Source: JAFDVL01 sp963794955
GTDB taxonomy: Bacteria > Acidobacteriota > Blastocatellia > RBC074
DNA length: 64,000 nucleotides
NCBI GenBank assembly: GCA_963794955.1
Contig: CAWCGF010000003.1
Location: 62,001 to 126,000 of the forward strand
Reading direction: 5' to 3'
Of this stretch, positions 38,866-47,746 are shown piece after piece. The notes beneath the pieces are model-generated. The model saw only the letters and a program-made list of their open reading frames with translations, made no database searches and was not told where the DNA came from. Both the position numbers and the translations under genes were made by a program. The stretch's first letter is position 1. Each line of letters starts with the position of its first letter.

Positions 38866-39708
38866 ATGAAAATGCAATATCGCTCTTTGTTAATTGGTAG
38901 CATGCTTTTGTTTGCCACCACTGTGCTAGCCCAGTCCGCGCGCCCGACACTCACCACCGAAGATGTAGTGAAATGGCGTGCGGCGCATCCTGACCGCGCA
39001 GAGCATTTCATCCCACAACAGGCGGCGGCAAAACCGACGCCGCCAGCCCAGACAGATGAAAAGTTTCTCGCAGCAGAGCGGGATTGGAATGCTCGCCTGG
39101 TACAAGCGCGCGAGCGCGTCCGCGACTTAGAACGGCGGGCAGACGAGGTTGATCTCGCTGCCACACAGTCGCGCAACAACATCTTTCACGCAGATGCGAA
39201 TGCTTTAAATGCCACCAATGCGCGCGTGGCGGAGCTGAAGGGAAATGCGCGCGCTTATCGTGCCGAAGCGCGCGCCGCACAAGCGGCTGTTAATCAACTT
39301 TTGGATGAAGGCCGCGAATACGGATTCCAGATTCAAGCGATGTCGCCAACTTTGAAAAATGGCGAACCGAATATGGAGTATTACCGTGAGCGCTTTTTGG
39401 CCTTGCAACGTGAGCTACAGGATGCACAGGCACGCGCGGACGTGTTACAACAGCGCGTCAATCGCTTGCAAACCCAGATCAATTCGACGTTGAATTATCC
39501 TCCGTTGAGCGGGCGCGGCGGCATTCTGTTTTATCCCAACAATGGCGCAGCCGATGGCTTTTATCTGAATCGTTTGCGCGATGAATTGGGCGGTGTCGGT
39601 GGCGATTATCAGGCGACACAAGCACGCTTGGCAATTTTAACCGAGCAGATGATGGCCTTGCAGGAAGAAGGGCGGCGTGCCGGGTTGCCAGCGGGAATTT
39701 TTCGATAA
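38866..39708 (+). CDS. Exported coiled-coil protein
   Basis: A 280-residue protein with signal peptide MKMQYRSLLIGSMLLFATTV...LAQ. From ~60 on it is strongly helical with heptads (RERVRDLERRADEVDLAATQ, ALQRELQDAQARADVLQQRV). A globular break PLSGRGGILFYPNNGAADGF at ~215 precedes a last helix. No catalytic motif. Conserved position between pgk and tpiA suggests a real gene. Periplasmic structural role by inference. Confidence 0.65.
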   Translation: MKMQYRSLLIGSMLLFATTVLAQSARPTLTTEDVVKWRAAHPDRAEHFIPQQAAAKPTPPAQTDEKFLAAERDWNARLVQARERVRDLERRADEVDLAATQSRNNIFHADANALNATNARVAELKGNARAYRAEARAAQAAVNQLLDEGREYGFQIQAMSPTLKNGEPNMEYYRERFLALQRELQDAQARADVLQQRVNRLQTQINSTLNYPPLSGRGGILFYPNNGAADGFYLNRLRDELGGVGGDYQATQARLAILTEQMMALQEEGRRAGLPAGIFR

Positions 39709-39732
39709 CTGAAGAGGAGAATCAAACCAACA

Positions 39733-40491
39733 ATGCGGAAACCTGTTATTGCAGGGAACTGGAAAATGTTCAAAACCATCAGCGAAGCTGTCGCCACGGC
39801 GGTTGCGCTGAAACCATTGGTTTCAAACGCCAATCATTGCGAAGTCGTTATTGCCCCCGTCTTCACCGCGCTTAAGTCCGTCGCTGACCGACTGGAAGGC
39901 TCGAATGTGAAAGTCGCCGCGCAAGACCTTTCCGATCAACTCAAGCACGGCGCACACACGGGCGAAATCTGCGGCGATATGCTCAAAGACGCAGGTTGCA
40001 GCCACGTTATCATCGGCCATTCCGAGCGGCGCGCAATGTACGGCGACACCGATGCCTTCATCAATCGTAAGTTGCGGGCGGCGCTCCAGTTTGGCTTAAC
40101 GCCGATTTTGTGTTGCGGCGAAACGCTGGACGAACGGGATGCCGGCCAAGCCGAGCAGGTCGTTAACGACCAATTGGTCAATGATTTGACAGGGCTGACC
40201 GCCGCCGAAGTGGCCAGGCTTGTCATCGCCTACGAGCCGGTCTGGGCCATCGGCACAGGGCGCACCGCCAGCCCTGAGCAAGCGCAACAAATGCACGCGT
40301 ACCTGCGCTCCTGGCTCACCGAAAAATTCGGTGCCACATTGGCGGGCGGCTTGCGCATTTTGTATGGCGGCAGTGTGAAGCCTGAAAACATTGCGGAACT
40401 CATGACTGCGCCGGATATTGATGGCGCGTTGGTCGGGGGCGCGAGTTTAGAGGCCGAAAGTTTTGCCCGGATTGTGCACTACCACGGCTAA
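39733..40491 (+). CDS. tpiA: Triosephosphate isomerase
   Basis: A 252-residue TIM barrel. It interconverts dihydroxyacetone phosphate and glyceraldehyde 3-phosphate. N-terminal AGNWKMFKT (catalytic Lys), VIIGHSERRAMYGD (catalytic His), VIAYEPVWAIGTGRTASPEQ (catalytic Glu in AYEPVW) and YGGSVKPENIAEL phosphate loop. Normal length. With pgk upstream it is part of the glycolytic cluster. Confidence 0.97.
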   Translation: MRKPVIAGNWKMFKTISEAVATAVALKPLVSNANHCEVVIAPVFTALKSVADRLEGSNVKVAAQDLSDQLKHGAHTGEICGDMLKDAGCSHVIIGHSERRAMYGDTDAFINRKLRAALQFGLTPILCCGETLDERDAGQAEQVVNDQLVNDLTGLTAAEVARLVIAYEPVWAIGTGRTASPEQAQQMHAYLRSWLTEKFGATLAGGLRILYGGSVKPENIAELMTAPDIDGALVGGASLEAESFARIVHYHG

Positions 40492-40612
40492 AATGACTTC
40501 GCGCTTGCGCCAGGCGGAAGCCGTAAGCTATCATTCGGATGCCTTTGATGTACCCGCAGTTAGTCACGTCCCTGCGACTACTGCCAGATGTTTTCCACAG
40601 GAGTAATCGCGC

Positions 40613-41899
40613 ATGTCTATTCGCACCAAGCTAACCCTGATCACTATTTCCGGCTTGATCGCATTTTACGCCATTGTTGGTGGGATGTTGTCGGGTTCCT
40701 CGTTCGGACGTGTCGTAGCGAATCCCGGCCCGTATCCACAACTCCGGATTTTTGAGGAAGTCGTGCGGCATATCGTCAATGATTATGTCGAAAAGCCCGA
40801 CCTCAACAAAGTTCGGGTTGGGGCGTTACGTGGTTTGACGGATGGACTTGATCCGTACAGCTCCTACTTGCTTCCGGCACAACTCAAAGACTATCAGTCG
40901 AACAAAGGCAAATATCCTGATATGACCGGATTGATGCTGGGTTCCGTTCAACGTTTTGCGTATGTTATTTCCGTCGTGCCGAATTCTCCGGCTGACAAAG
41001 CCGGGGTTCGTCCGCGCGATGTCATTGAGTATATTGACGGGCATGCGACGCAGGATATTGATTTGATTGATGCGAACGCCTTGCTTTCCGGCGCAGCGGG
41101 TACGACGGTTGAATTGACCTTTTTGCGCACGCGTACACGAGCTAATGAGAAGGTGAAAATCACGCGCGCTCCCGTCACATTGCCGAAACCGGAAATGCTA
41201 TTGATGGAACAGCAAATCGGTCATATCAAAGTGCCTGTTTTGCAAGGTCAGGCAGAGGCCGTACAAGCCGCTCTCAAAGATGCGATTAAACGCGGTGCGA
41301 CAAAGATTGTTTTAGATTTGCGTGGCTCGGCGGGCGATGATTTGCAAACGGGCGTGACGGTCGCCAATTACTTCCTCACCTCCGGTACAATTGCCAAAGT
41401 CGTCGGGCGCAAAGAAAAATTGCTCAACACTTACGAAGCCAAACCGGAAAATGCGATCACCGATTTGCCGTTGGCTGTGCTGATTGATAACACCACGGCG
41501 GGCGCGGCAGAAGTTGTTGCGGCAGCGATTTTGGATAACAAACGCGGAGAGGTCGTCGGTGAGCGAACTTTCGGCGTCGGCACCGCGCAGCAATTATTCC
41601 CGCTGGATGATGGCTCAGCCATGTTATTGACGACGTCACGCTATGCTTCGCCCAGCGGACGGTTCTTCTTCCCAGATGGCGTGTTGCCAGGGGTAGAAGT
41701 GAAGCGCCAGGATTTGGCGGCGTTCCTGCCGGATGATGCCGATACGGAACCATCGCCGACGCCTACGGCAAATGCGACTCCGACTCCGACGCCAGCGCCT
41801 GCACCTGTGGGGGCGACAAAACCAGCGGAGGATTTGATTCTGAAAAAAGCGATTGAAGTCCTGACGACAAACGCCAAAGCGAAAAAGAAAGCGTCGTAA
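40613..41899 (+). CDS. S41/CtpA-like protein lacking catalytic Ser and Lys
   Basis: A 428-residue exported protein with the CtpA/Tsp layout: N-terminal hydrophobic segment, S41 N-terminal helix region (GLTDGLDPYSSYLLP), PDZ domain (~105-185, VVPNSPADKAGVRPRDVI), S41 core (KIVLDLRGSAGDD...). The motif that carries the nucleophile serine (TASASE-like) reads TAGAAE at 295-300, with Gly297 in the Ser position; the motif of the catalytic lysine (TFGKG-like) reads TFGVG, with Val322. The Pro/Thr-rich tail (PTPTANATPTPTPAP) is low complexity. The frame is clean. Probably a pseudoprotease or chaperone-like PDZ protein. A terminator follows. Confidence 0.8.
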   Translation: MSIRTKLTLITISGLIAFYAIVGGMLSGSSFGRVVANPGPYPQLRIFEEVVRHIVNDYVEKPDLNKVRVGALRGLTDGLDPYSSYLLPAQLKDYQSNKGKYPDMTGLMLGSVQRFAYVISVVPNSPADKAGVRPRDVIEYIDGHATQDIDLIDANALLSGAAGTTVELTFLRTRTRANEKVKITRAPVTLPKPEMLLMEQQIGHIKVPVLQGQAEAVQAALKDAIKRGATKIVLDLRGSAGDDLQTGVTVANYFLTSGTIAKVVGRKEKLLNTYEAKPENAITDLPLAVLIDNTTAGAAEVVAAAILDNKRGEVVGERTFGVGTAQQLFPLDDGSAMLLTTSRYASPSGRFFFPDGVLPGVEVKRQDLAAFLPDDADTEPSPTPTANATPTPTPAPAPVGATKPAEDLILKKAIEVLTTNAKAKKKAS

Positions 41900-42252
41900 G
41901 CTCGCCTCTAAACAATTCACTTCTTCGACTATGCGGTTCTGTCAAACAGAGCCGCATAGTTGTTTGTAATGAAGAGCGACCTGGCCAGGTTGCCCTACAT
42001 TTTCGCTTCACACCACGTTTGCAATAACATAGCGACAACGCTTAGTGGCGTAGTTCGGCGTGAAGCTGGTCACTGCCGAAGCGTTTGCTCCGTCGAACCA
42101 GGCACAACTGCCGACTACGCACGACCGTCACGCTACGGATCAATATTCAGTAATCATTGGTCATAGGTCATTTGTTCTTCGCCACTCGGAGTGAGGAGCG
42201 GGTACCGCTGATAATGACCACTGACAAGCGACAAATTGCAAAGGCCCAATGA
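41900..42252. other. Gene-free stretch of about 350 bases
   Basis: Holds a terminator (41928-41960) and a TCATTGG-type palindrome (42151-42254). Between them is a GC-rich stretch including GTAGTTCGGCGTGAAG and its partial complement; nothing coding seen. Confidence 0.5.
41928..41960. terminator. Hairpin terminator after S41-like gene
   Basis: ACTATGCGGTTCTGT pairs with ACAGAGCCGCATAGT over 15 bp (one G-T), loop CAA, then TGTTTGT. No other gene lies between it and the S41-like stop. Confidence 0.8.
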
Positions 42253-42254
42253 CT
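42151..42254. repeat. TCATTGG-type palindrome
   Basis: AATCATTGGTCATAGGTCATTTG on the left; TGACCACTGACAAG...CCAATGACTA on the right, with an insert between. Degenerate member of the family at 4971. The right end overlaps the stop of the Uma2 gene. Confidence 0.6.
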
Positions 42255-42975
42255 ATATCTGCTCAGGATCAAGGCCGAGTTCACGAAGTTTGGCGGCAAG
42301 GCGTTCGGCGCGCGCGGCTTCGTGTTCGGCGCGTCCCACTGCCTGCGCTGCCTGGATTTCGGCTTGTTGGCGTGCAATGGCTTCCTGTTGGCGCGCGGCG
42401 AATTCTTCGGGGGGGGTGCGCAAAAATTCGCCGGTCTGCGGATGGAAGAGCCGTAGCGTTTTGCCATCATTCACCAATTCCAACTCCAATTCCTGACTCG
42501 TAACGCGATTGCCTGTCACAACTTCTTCCACCAATTCCTGACCACGTAAGCGAAAGGCGCGCAACGGCGGTTTCAGTTTGTACTTAGGATCGAAGACAAA
42601 ATACTCGCGTACGCCGAGCCAGGCATATAACTCCTTCTTCCAGCCAAAATCATCTTTGCGGGTTTTCCGCGACGAGATTTCCAACACCACCTGTGGCGCA
42701 GGCTCTTCCCAAAACTTATAGATGCGGCGCTCGTGTTTGGCCGCCCCACGCACCACGAACACATCAGGTGAGATGCTTTGGCGCGGATCCCCTTCGACGT
42801 AGTAACACATCAGATTGCCAGACACGTAGACTTCTGGTTCGGGCGCAAAGTAGATTTCGAGCATGGCAATCAAGTAACTCATCAGCTTGCGGTGTGCATC
42901 AGTTTCGCCCATAGGTTGTCCATCCGATTCGGGGTATTCGATGTACTTCAACAGGTCTTTTTGTCTGGCGCTCAT
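42253..42975 (-). CDS. Uma2 family (PD-(D/E)XK-type) endonuclease
   Basis: A 240-residue Uma2/DUF820 protein. Core: SPDVFVV (Asp), VVLEISSRKTRKDD (Glu-x-Ser, then Lys), and LGVREYFVFDPK. The C-terminus is a Gln/Ala-rich coiled coil (RQQEAIARQQAEIQAAQ). Start ATG 42975 (MSARQKDLLKYIEYPESDG); a longer frame exists to 43065. This family is expanded in cyanobacteria and acidobacteria; the cellular role is unproven, and it is often thought to be transposon-derived. Confidence 0.85.
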   Translation of the reverse strand: MSARQKDLLKYIEYPESDGQPMGETDAHRKLMSYLIAMLEIYFAPEPEVYVSGNLMCYYVEGDPRQSISPDVFVVRGAAKHERRIYKFWEEPAPQVVLEISSRKTRKDDFGWKKELYAWLGVREYFVFDPKYKLKPPLRAFRLRGQELVEEVVTGNRVTSQELELELVNDGKTLRLFHPQTGEFLRTPPEEFAARQQEAIARQQAEIQAAQAVGRAEHEAARAERLAAKLRELGLDPEQI

Positions 42976-43135
42976 AAGGTACCTCACCGTGCGCGCGAGC
43001 ATAACATAGGACTGGGAAACGCAGCAAAGGCGCTTGGGTGGGGCGTTTGACCGTTCGACCTTCATCGCTTAAGATTTGTGTCAGCGTTAAGTGATACCAA
43101 ATGCGCCTCCCCAGTCGTAAACAGGAGAATCTCAA

Positions 43136-46100
43136 ATGATAAAAAAGCAGAAGTCTGTTTTGGTCTTGCTCCTTCTTGCAAGCATTGGCCTGGCTGTGGG
43201 CTATCTCGCCCTTTCCGCGTGGAAAAACGAAACACGCGAAGAACGATCTATCATCGAACGGGAACGCGAAGGCGGGCGTAACGCGCTGGATTCGTTTTAT
43301 GCAGAGCGCGCCTATCCGTTGCAAACGATTCCTGCTCACGCCCGACAAAATGCGGTCGAGCAAGCCGACCGCGAAGAACGGCGTCTACGCAAAAGCCCCC
43401 GCTTCGCCAGTGAATTCGCCCGCATTGAAACCGACGATCAGGCGTGGACGCCACTCGGTCCCCAACCGCTCAATGTTCCTGTCGGTCTCCCTTTTGCAGG
43501 CGTTTATTCAGGACGTGTTACCGCTATTGCCCTCCACCCGCAATATGATGGCAGCAGCAACAAAACCGTTTATGTTGGGGGCGCACAAGGTGGTATTTGG
43601 CGTTCCAATGACAATGGACAAACCTGGACACCATTGATTGATAACCAACCTTCGCAAGCAATCGGTTCCATCGCCATTGATCCGACGAACCCTAATACCA
43701 TTTATGTTGGTACGGGCGAAGGCAATCGGAGCGCGGATAGCTATTATGGCGCGGGGATACTAAAAAGCACTGATGGCGGGGCAACTTGGAGTGTGATTGT
43801 CGGCCCCATTTCCACGTTAGCGCCACAGAAACCTGTTTTTGCTAACGCGGCGATTCCCCGCATTGTGATTGATCCCCTTACTCCCAATATCATTTTTGCG
43901 GCAACCACTATTGGCAGCACAGCTTCGGCTTCTGAGGGCGTAGAAACCGTTGAGGGCAGCAAACAAAAAGGGGTTTGGAAATCAACCGATGGCGGCGCAA
44001 CGTGGCGTAACGTTGATCCTGATGCTAGTGGTGGCGTGCAAAGCGCACATGACATCACGATTGATCCGCTCAATCACAACATTGTCTATGCCGCGATTCG
44101 TTCGCGCGGCATCTATCGCTCAAAAGCTGGCGGGGAACCGGGAACCTGGGAAAAACTGACAAATGGGGTGGCCAATGCGACGGGATCGAACCCGGAATTC
44201 TTTCGCTGTTCGGTTGCTGTCGGGCCGCCGATTGCCCCTGCGACAGCAACTACTCTCTATGCCTCTTTTGCGCAAGCAAGCAACAGCACGATTTTAGGTT
44301 TCTACAAATCAACAGATGGCGGGGACACCTGGGTACAAGTCACGACCCCACCCACAGAAGATTCGGAGCTACCGCAAGCTGGTTACAACATGGCGATTGC
44401 CATTGATCCTACCAATGCCAACAACGTTTACTATGGTGGGCAATTTAATTACGACTTGGGGGCAAACTGTGTCGTGCGGAGCAAAGATGGGGGCCAAACC
44501 TGGGCAGATATGAACGGCCTGACTTTACATCCTGATACGCATGTTGTCATCGTGGCGAAGAATAATCCCAACATCGTCTTTACGGGCAATGATGGTGGTA
44601 TCTGGCGCACAGACGCAGCGCTTGGCAATACCATCAATTGGACTTCCTTGAATGCTGGCTTAAGTTTGACGCAGTTCCAATCAGTGGCGTTACATCCTAC
44701 TGACGCGAACTATCTCATTGGCGGCACGCAGGACAACGGTACCAATCGGCATATAGGCACACTGAGTTGGACACAACTCCGAGGAAGCGATGGAGGGTTT
44801 TGTTTGATTGATCAGTCGAACCCGCAAGTGCTCTATCACACGATTTACAACAACACAGGGTTTCTTACTCCCCTCCGTTCGATCAATGGTGGGCAAACTT
44901 GGAGCAATATTGGTTGCCGCTCTTGTACTGCAGCTCAGGGACGTCTAAATCCTACGGATCGGGTCAGCTTTTATGCGCCCATGGCCTTGAACCAGGCTTT
45001 CACTGATAGTAATACAAGTAATGTCATTTATTTTGGCACCCATCGTCTATACCGTTCTGCCAATCGCGGAACAACATGGACGGGGTTAGGAGCCAGCACG
45101 GATGGCTTCGGGCAAGACCTGACGAAAGGCGCTGGCACCCTGACTACGATTGCCGCGCATCCGAAAGTGGACAATTCAACTTCGCCCGCCGTCGAAATTG
45201 TTTGGGTCGGCACGGCGGATGGTACGGTACAAGTGACGAGCAACGCGGGGTCGTTAGCTTCAGCTATTTTTACCAATGTCACAAAAGCGCCCTTGCCCAA
45301 TCGCTTTGTGAGCGATATTGCCGCCGACAGTAATAATCCGAATCGGGCGGTCGTCGTCTATTCCGGCTTTGAGGCGAATACGCCGACGACGTTGGGACAC
45401 GTCTTTCTCACGACAGATCGCGGCACGGCCTGGACGAATATCAGCGGCAATTTGCCCGATGTGCCGGTCACTTCCGTCGCGCTTGATCCCAACAATAATA
45501 GCCGCCTTTGGATTGGTACGGACATCGGCGTGTTTCAAACCACGGATGGCGGCGCGACGTGGCTGCACCTGACGAATGGCTTGCCGAAAGTCGCGGTGTT
45601 TATGCTGCGGTATCAAAACGCGACCGGGAATTTAGTCGCGGCGACGCACGGGCGCGGGATGTATCGGCTGCGCACGCTGACGACGGCGACTTCCGTGTCC
45701 GGTGCCAGTTATCTTGGCACGAATGTCGCGCAGGATTCGATTGTTTCGGTCTTTGGTGTCAATCTCTCGTCTTCGAGTACTGGCGCGCCCGCAACCAGTG
45801 CGCCCTTGCCAACTTCCTTGGCGGGCACTACGGTGACAGTGCGGGACAGTCAAGGCACAAATCGGTTAGCGCCTTTGTTCTTCGTCGGGCAGAATCAGAT
45901 CAACTACCTGATTCCGAATGGCACGGCGACCGGCATGGCGACCGTGACGATTCGTAACGCGCTCGGCGAACAATCGGGTGGCACGATTAATATCACTGCG
46001 ATCACGCCGGGCTTGTTTACCGGCAATGCCGATGGGGTCGGTGCCGCGGTCGGCAAAGCGATTCGCGTGCGCAATGGCGTGCAATCGCCGCGCGAAGAAA

Positions 46101-46408
46101 TTGTTGCATTAGATACGGCGACGAGTCGTTATGTGACCAAACCGATTGATTTCAGTCCGACGACCGAAGATGTCTTCATAGAGTTGTATGGCACGGGCTG
46201 GCGCTATCGCAGCAGTCAGGCGAATGTCAGTGTCGAAATCGGCGGCGTAACGATCCCCGTGGAATATGCTGACGTCGCACCTGGTTTTTTTGGCCTCGAT
46301 CAGGTTAATATCAAGCTTCCCGCCGGCCTCGACAATCGCGGTGAGGTTGATTTGACTGTGATTGTGGATGGCCAGAGAACGAAAACGTTGAAGATCAATA
46401 TCAAGTAA
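43136..46408 (+). CDS. Exported beta-propeller with C-terminal TIGR03437-type domain
   Basis: A 1090-residue protein. An N-terminal hydrophobic anchor (SVLVLLLLASIGLAVGYLAL) is followed by a charged coiled region. From ~110 to ~840 it contains many VPS10/BNR-type repeats with Asp-box motifs: STDGGATWS, STDGGATWR, SKDGGQTWA, TTDRGTAWT, TTDGGATWL. From ~870 on is the ~220-residue TIGR03437-type domain (SVFGVNLSS, PLFFVGQNQINYLIPNG, YGTGWRYR). The propeller probably binds or acts on extracellular glycans or proteins. The start has RBS AGGAGAAT. Long but clean frame. Confidence 0.85.
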   Translation: MIKKQKSVLVLLLLASIGLAVGYLALSAWKNETREERSIIEREREGGRNALDSFYAERAYPLQTIPAHARQNAVEQADREERRLRKSPRFASEFARIETDDQAWTPLGPQPLNVPVGLPFAGVYSGRVTAIALHPQYDGSSNKTVYVGGAQGGIWRSNDNGQTWTPLIDNQPSQAIGSIAIDPTNPNTIYVGTGEGNRSADSYYGAGILKSTDGGATWSVIVGPISTLAPQKPVFANAAIPRIVIDPLTPNIIFAATTIGSTASASEGVETVEGSKQKGVWKSTDGGATWRNVDPDASGGVQSAHDITIDPLNHNIVYAAIRSRGIYRSKAGGEPGTWEKLTNGVANATGSNPEFFRCSVAVGPPIAPATATTLYASFAQASNSTILGFYKSTDGGDTWVQVTTPPTEDSELPQAGYNMAIAIDPTNANNVYYGGQFNYDLGANCVVRSKDGGQTWADMNGLTLHPDTHVVIVAKNNPNIVFTGNDGGIWRTDAALGNTINWTSLNAGLSLTQFQSVALHPTDANYLIGGTQDNGTNRHIGTLSWTQLRGSDGGFCLIDQSNPQVLYHTIYNNTGFLTPLRSINGGQTWSNIGCRSCTAAQGRLNPTDRVSFYAPMALNQAFTDSNTSNVIYFGTHRLYRSANRGTTWTGLGASTDGFGQDLTKGAGTLTTIAAHPKVDNSTSPAVEIVWVGTADGTVQVTSNAGSLASAIFTNVTKAPLPNRFVSDIAADSNNPNRAVVVYSGFEANTPTTLGHVFLTTDRGTAWTNISGNLPDVPVTSVALDPNNNSRLWIGTDIGVFQTTDGGATWLHLTNGLPKVAVFMLRYQNATGNLVAATHGRGMYRLRTLTTATSVSGASYLGTNVAQDSIVSVFGVNLSSSSTGAPATSAPLPTSLAGTTVTVRDSQGTNRLAPLFFVGQNQINYLIPNGTATGMATVTIRNALGEQSGGTINITAITPGLFTGNADGVGAAVGKAIRVRNGVQSPREEIVALDTATSRYVTKPIDFSPTTEDVFIELYGTGWRYRSSQANVSVEIGGVTIPVEYADVAPGFFGLDQVNIKLPAGLDNRGEVDLTVIVDGQRTKTLKINIK

Positions 46409-46415
46409 TACTCTA

Positions 46416-46508
46416 CAGCAAACTGGCAAGTTTGTTGTTGCTTTCCCTGGCATATCGCCCATCAATACGTCAGCAAACTGGCAAGTTTGCTGTACATTTT
46501 TCGAGGAG
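46416..46508. repeat. AGCAAACTGGCAAGTTTGCT repeat pair
   Basis: Two copies of CAGCAAACTGGCAAGTTTG, at 46416 and 46471, the second followed by CTGTACATTTTTCGAGGAGC, which supplies the RBS of the NIPSNAP gene. Each copy is a near-palindrome. The same end is at 35681-35700. Confidence 0.8.
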
Positions 46509-46514
46509 CACCCG

Positions 46515-46949
46515 ATGAAAAATATTATTTACGCTGTTGTCTTAGTTGGATTTGGTCTTGCCGTAGGCTTTGGGCTGGGGCGCGGAACGCCAAGCGAAGC
46601 CGCCGCCGCCGCCAAGAATCGAGTCTTTGAACTGCGCACCTATTACACGAACGAAGGCAAGCTGCCGGATTTGCAAGCGCGCTTTCGGGATCACACCACT
46701 AAGCTTTTCAAAAAGCATGGCATGACGAACGTCGGCTACTGGGTTCCGCAGGATGATCCGAAGAAATCAAACACGTTGATTTACATTATCTCGCACGAGA
46801 GCCGGGATGCGGCCAAGAAAAACTGGGATGACTTCCGCAATGATCCTGAATGGAAAAAGGTGGCTGCCGCTTCTGAAGTTAATGGCAAAATCGTCAGCAA
46901 AGTTGAATCCGTGTATATGGACGCGACCGATTACTCCCCCATGAAATAA
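46515..46949 (+). CDS. NIPSNAP family protein, exported
   Basis: A 144-residue protein. N-terminal hydrophobic segment (IYAVVLVGFGLAVGFGLG), then the NIPSNAP core: VFELRTYYTNEGKLPDLQAR, HGMTNVGYWVPQDD, YIISHESRDAAKKNWDDFRN. The family has a ferredoxin-like fold and unknown biochemical activity. The ATG is preceded by CGAGGAGCACCCG from the repeat. It lies 7 bases upstream of the SDR gene, likely co-transcribed. Confidence 0.88.
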   Translation: MKNIIYAVVLVGFGLAVGFGLGRGTPSEAAAAAKNRVFELRTYYTNEGKLPDLQARFRDHTTKLFKKHGMTNVGYWVPQDDPKKSNTLIYIISHESRDAAKKNWDDFRNDPEWKKVAAASEVNGKIVSKVESVYMDATDYSPMK

Positions 46950-46956
46950 AGCCGAA

Positions 46957-47742
46957 ATGAACTTCGAACTTAAAAATCGAGTCGCCATGATCGCTGCCGC
47001 CAGCAAAGGCATTGGCAAAGCCTGTGCTTTGGCGCTGGCGGCGGAAGGTTGCAAGGTTTCGATCTGCGCGCGCAATTTGCTCGAACTGGATAAGGCGCGC
47101 GCGGACATCGCCCTGCGCGGAGACGTCCTGGCTGTTCCGGCAGACGTCTCTATTCCAGCCGATCTGGCGCATTGGTATATCCGCACGCTCGAACGTTTCA
47201 GCAAGGTAGATATTTTAGTGACCAACACCGGCGGGCCACCCGTGGCGCGGTTTATGGACTTGACCGACGAGCAATGGCATTCCGGGGTTGACTCTACTTT
47301 GATGAATGTCGTGCGCTTATCGCGGCTGGTGATTCCCGGTATGCAAGACCGCAAATGGGGACGCATCATTCATCTGACTTCGATGGTGGCGAAACAGCCC
47401 GTAGACGAGTTGACGATTTCCAGCACGTTGCGCTCCGGCTTATCCGGTTTGACCAAGACGATGGCGAATCAACTCGGCCCGGATAACATCACCGTGAATG
47501 CGGTGTTGATGGGCTTTTGCCTGACGGATCGCTTAACGCATTTAGCCGAGGTGCGGCACAAAGAGCAGGGCATTACACTCGAAGAATATTATGAGAAAGC
47601 GGCAGCGGATGTGCCCTTGCGTCGTTTTGGGCAGCCGCAGGAGGTGGGAGACACGGTGGCGTTTCTCGCTTCCGCACGAGCGAGTTATATTTCGGGAGTT
47701 TCTTTGCCGATTGATGGTGGCGTGATTCGGGCGTCGTTGTGA
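46957..47742 (+). CDS. SDR family protein without the YxxxK pair
   Basis: A 261-residue SDR fold protein. The N-terminal cofactor loop is AAASKGIGKACALALAAEG; TNTGGPPVARFMDL is the NAG-equivalent. The usual catalytic Tyr-x-x-x-Lys is absent: the aligned stretch is ELTISSTLRSG (about residues 151-161), with Ser and Arg. The C-terminus GGVIRASL is typical (IDGGVIR). It may be an inactive or non-classical reductase. It follows NIPSNAP directly. The substrate is unknown. Confidence 0.85.
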   Translation: MNFELKNRVAMIAAASKGIGKACALALAAEGCKVSICARNLLELDKARADIALRGDVLAVPADVSIPADLAHWYIRTLERFSKVDILVTNTGGPPVARFMDLTDEQWHSGVDSTLMNVVRLSRLVIPGMQDRKWGRIIHLTSMVAKQPVDELTISSTLRSGLSGLTKTMANQLGPDNITVNAVLMGFCLTDRLTHLAEVRHKEQGITLEEYYEKAAADVPLRRFGQPQEVGDTVAFLASARASYISGVSLPIDGGVIRASL

Positions 47743-47746
47743 AGGA

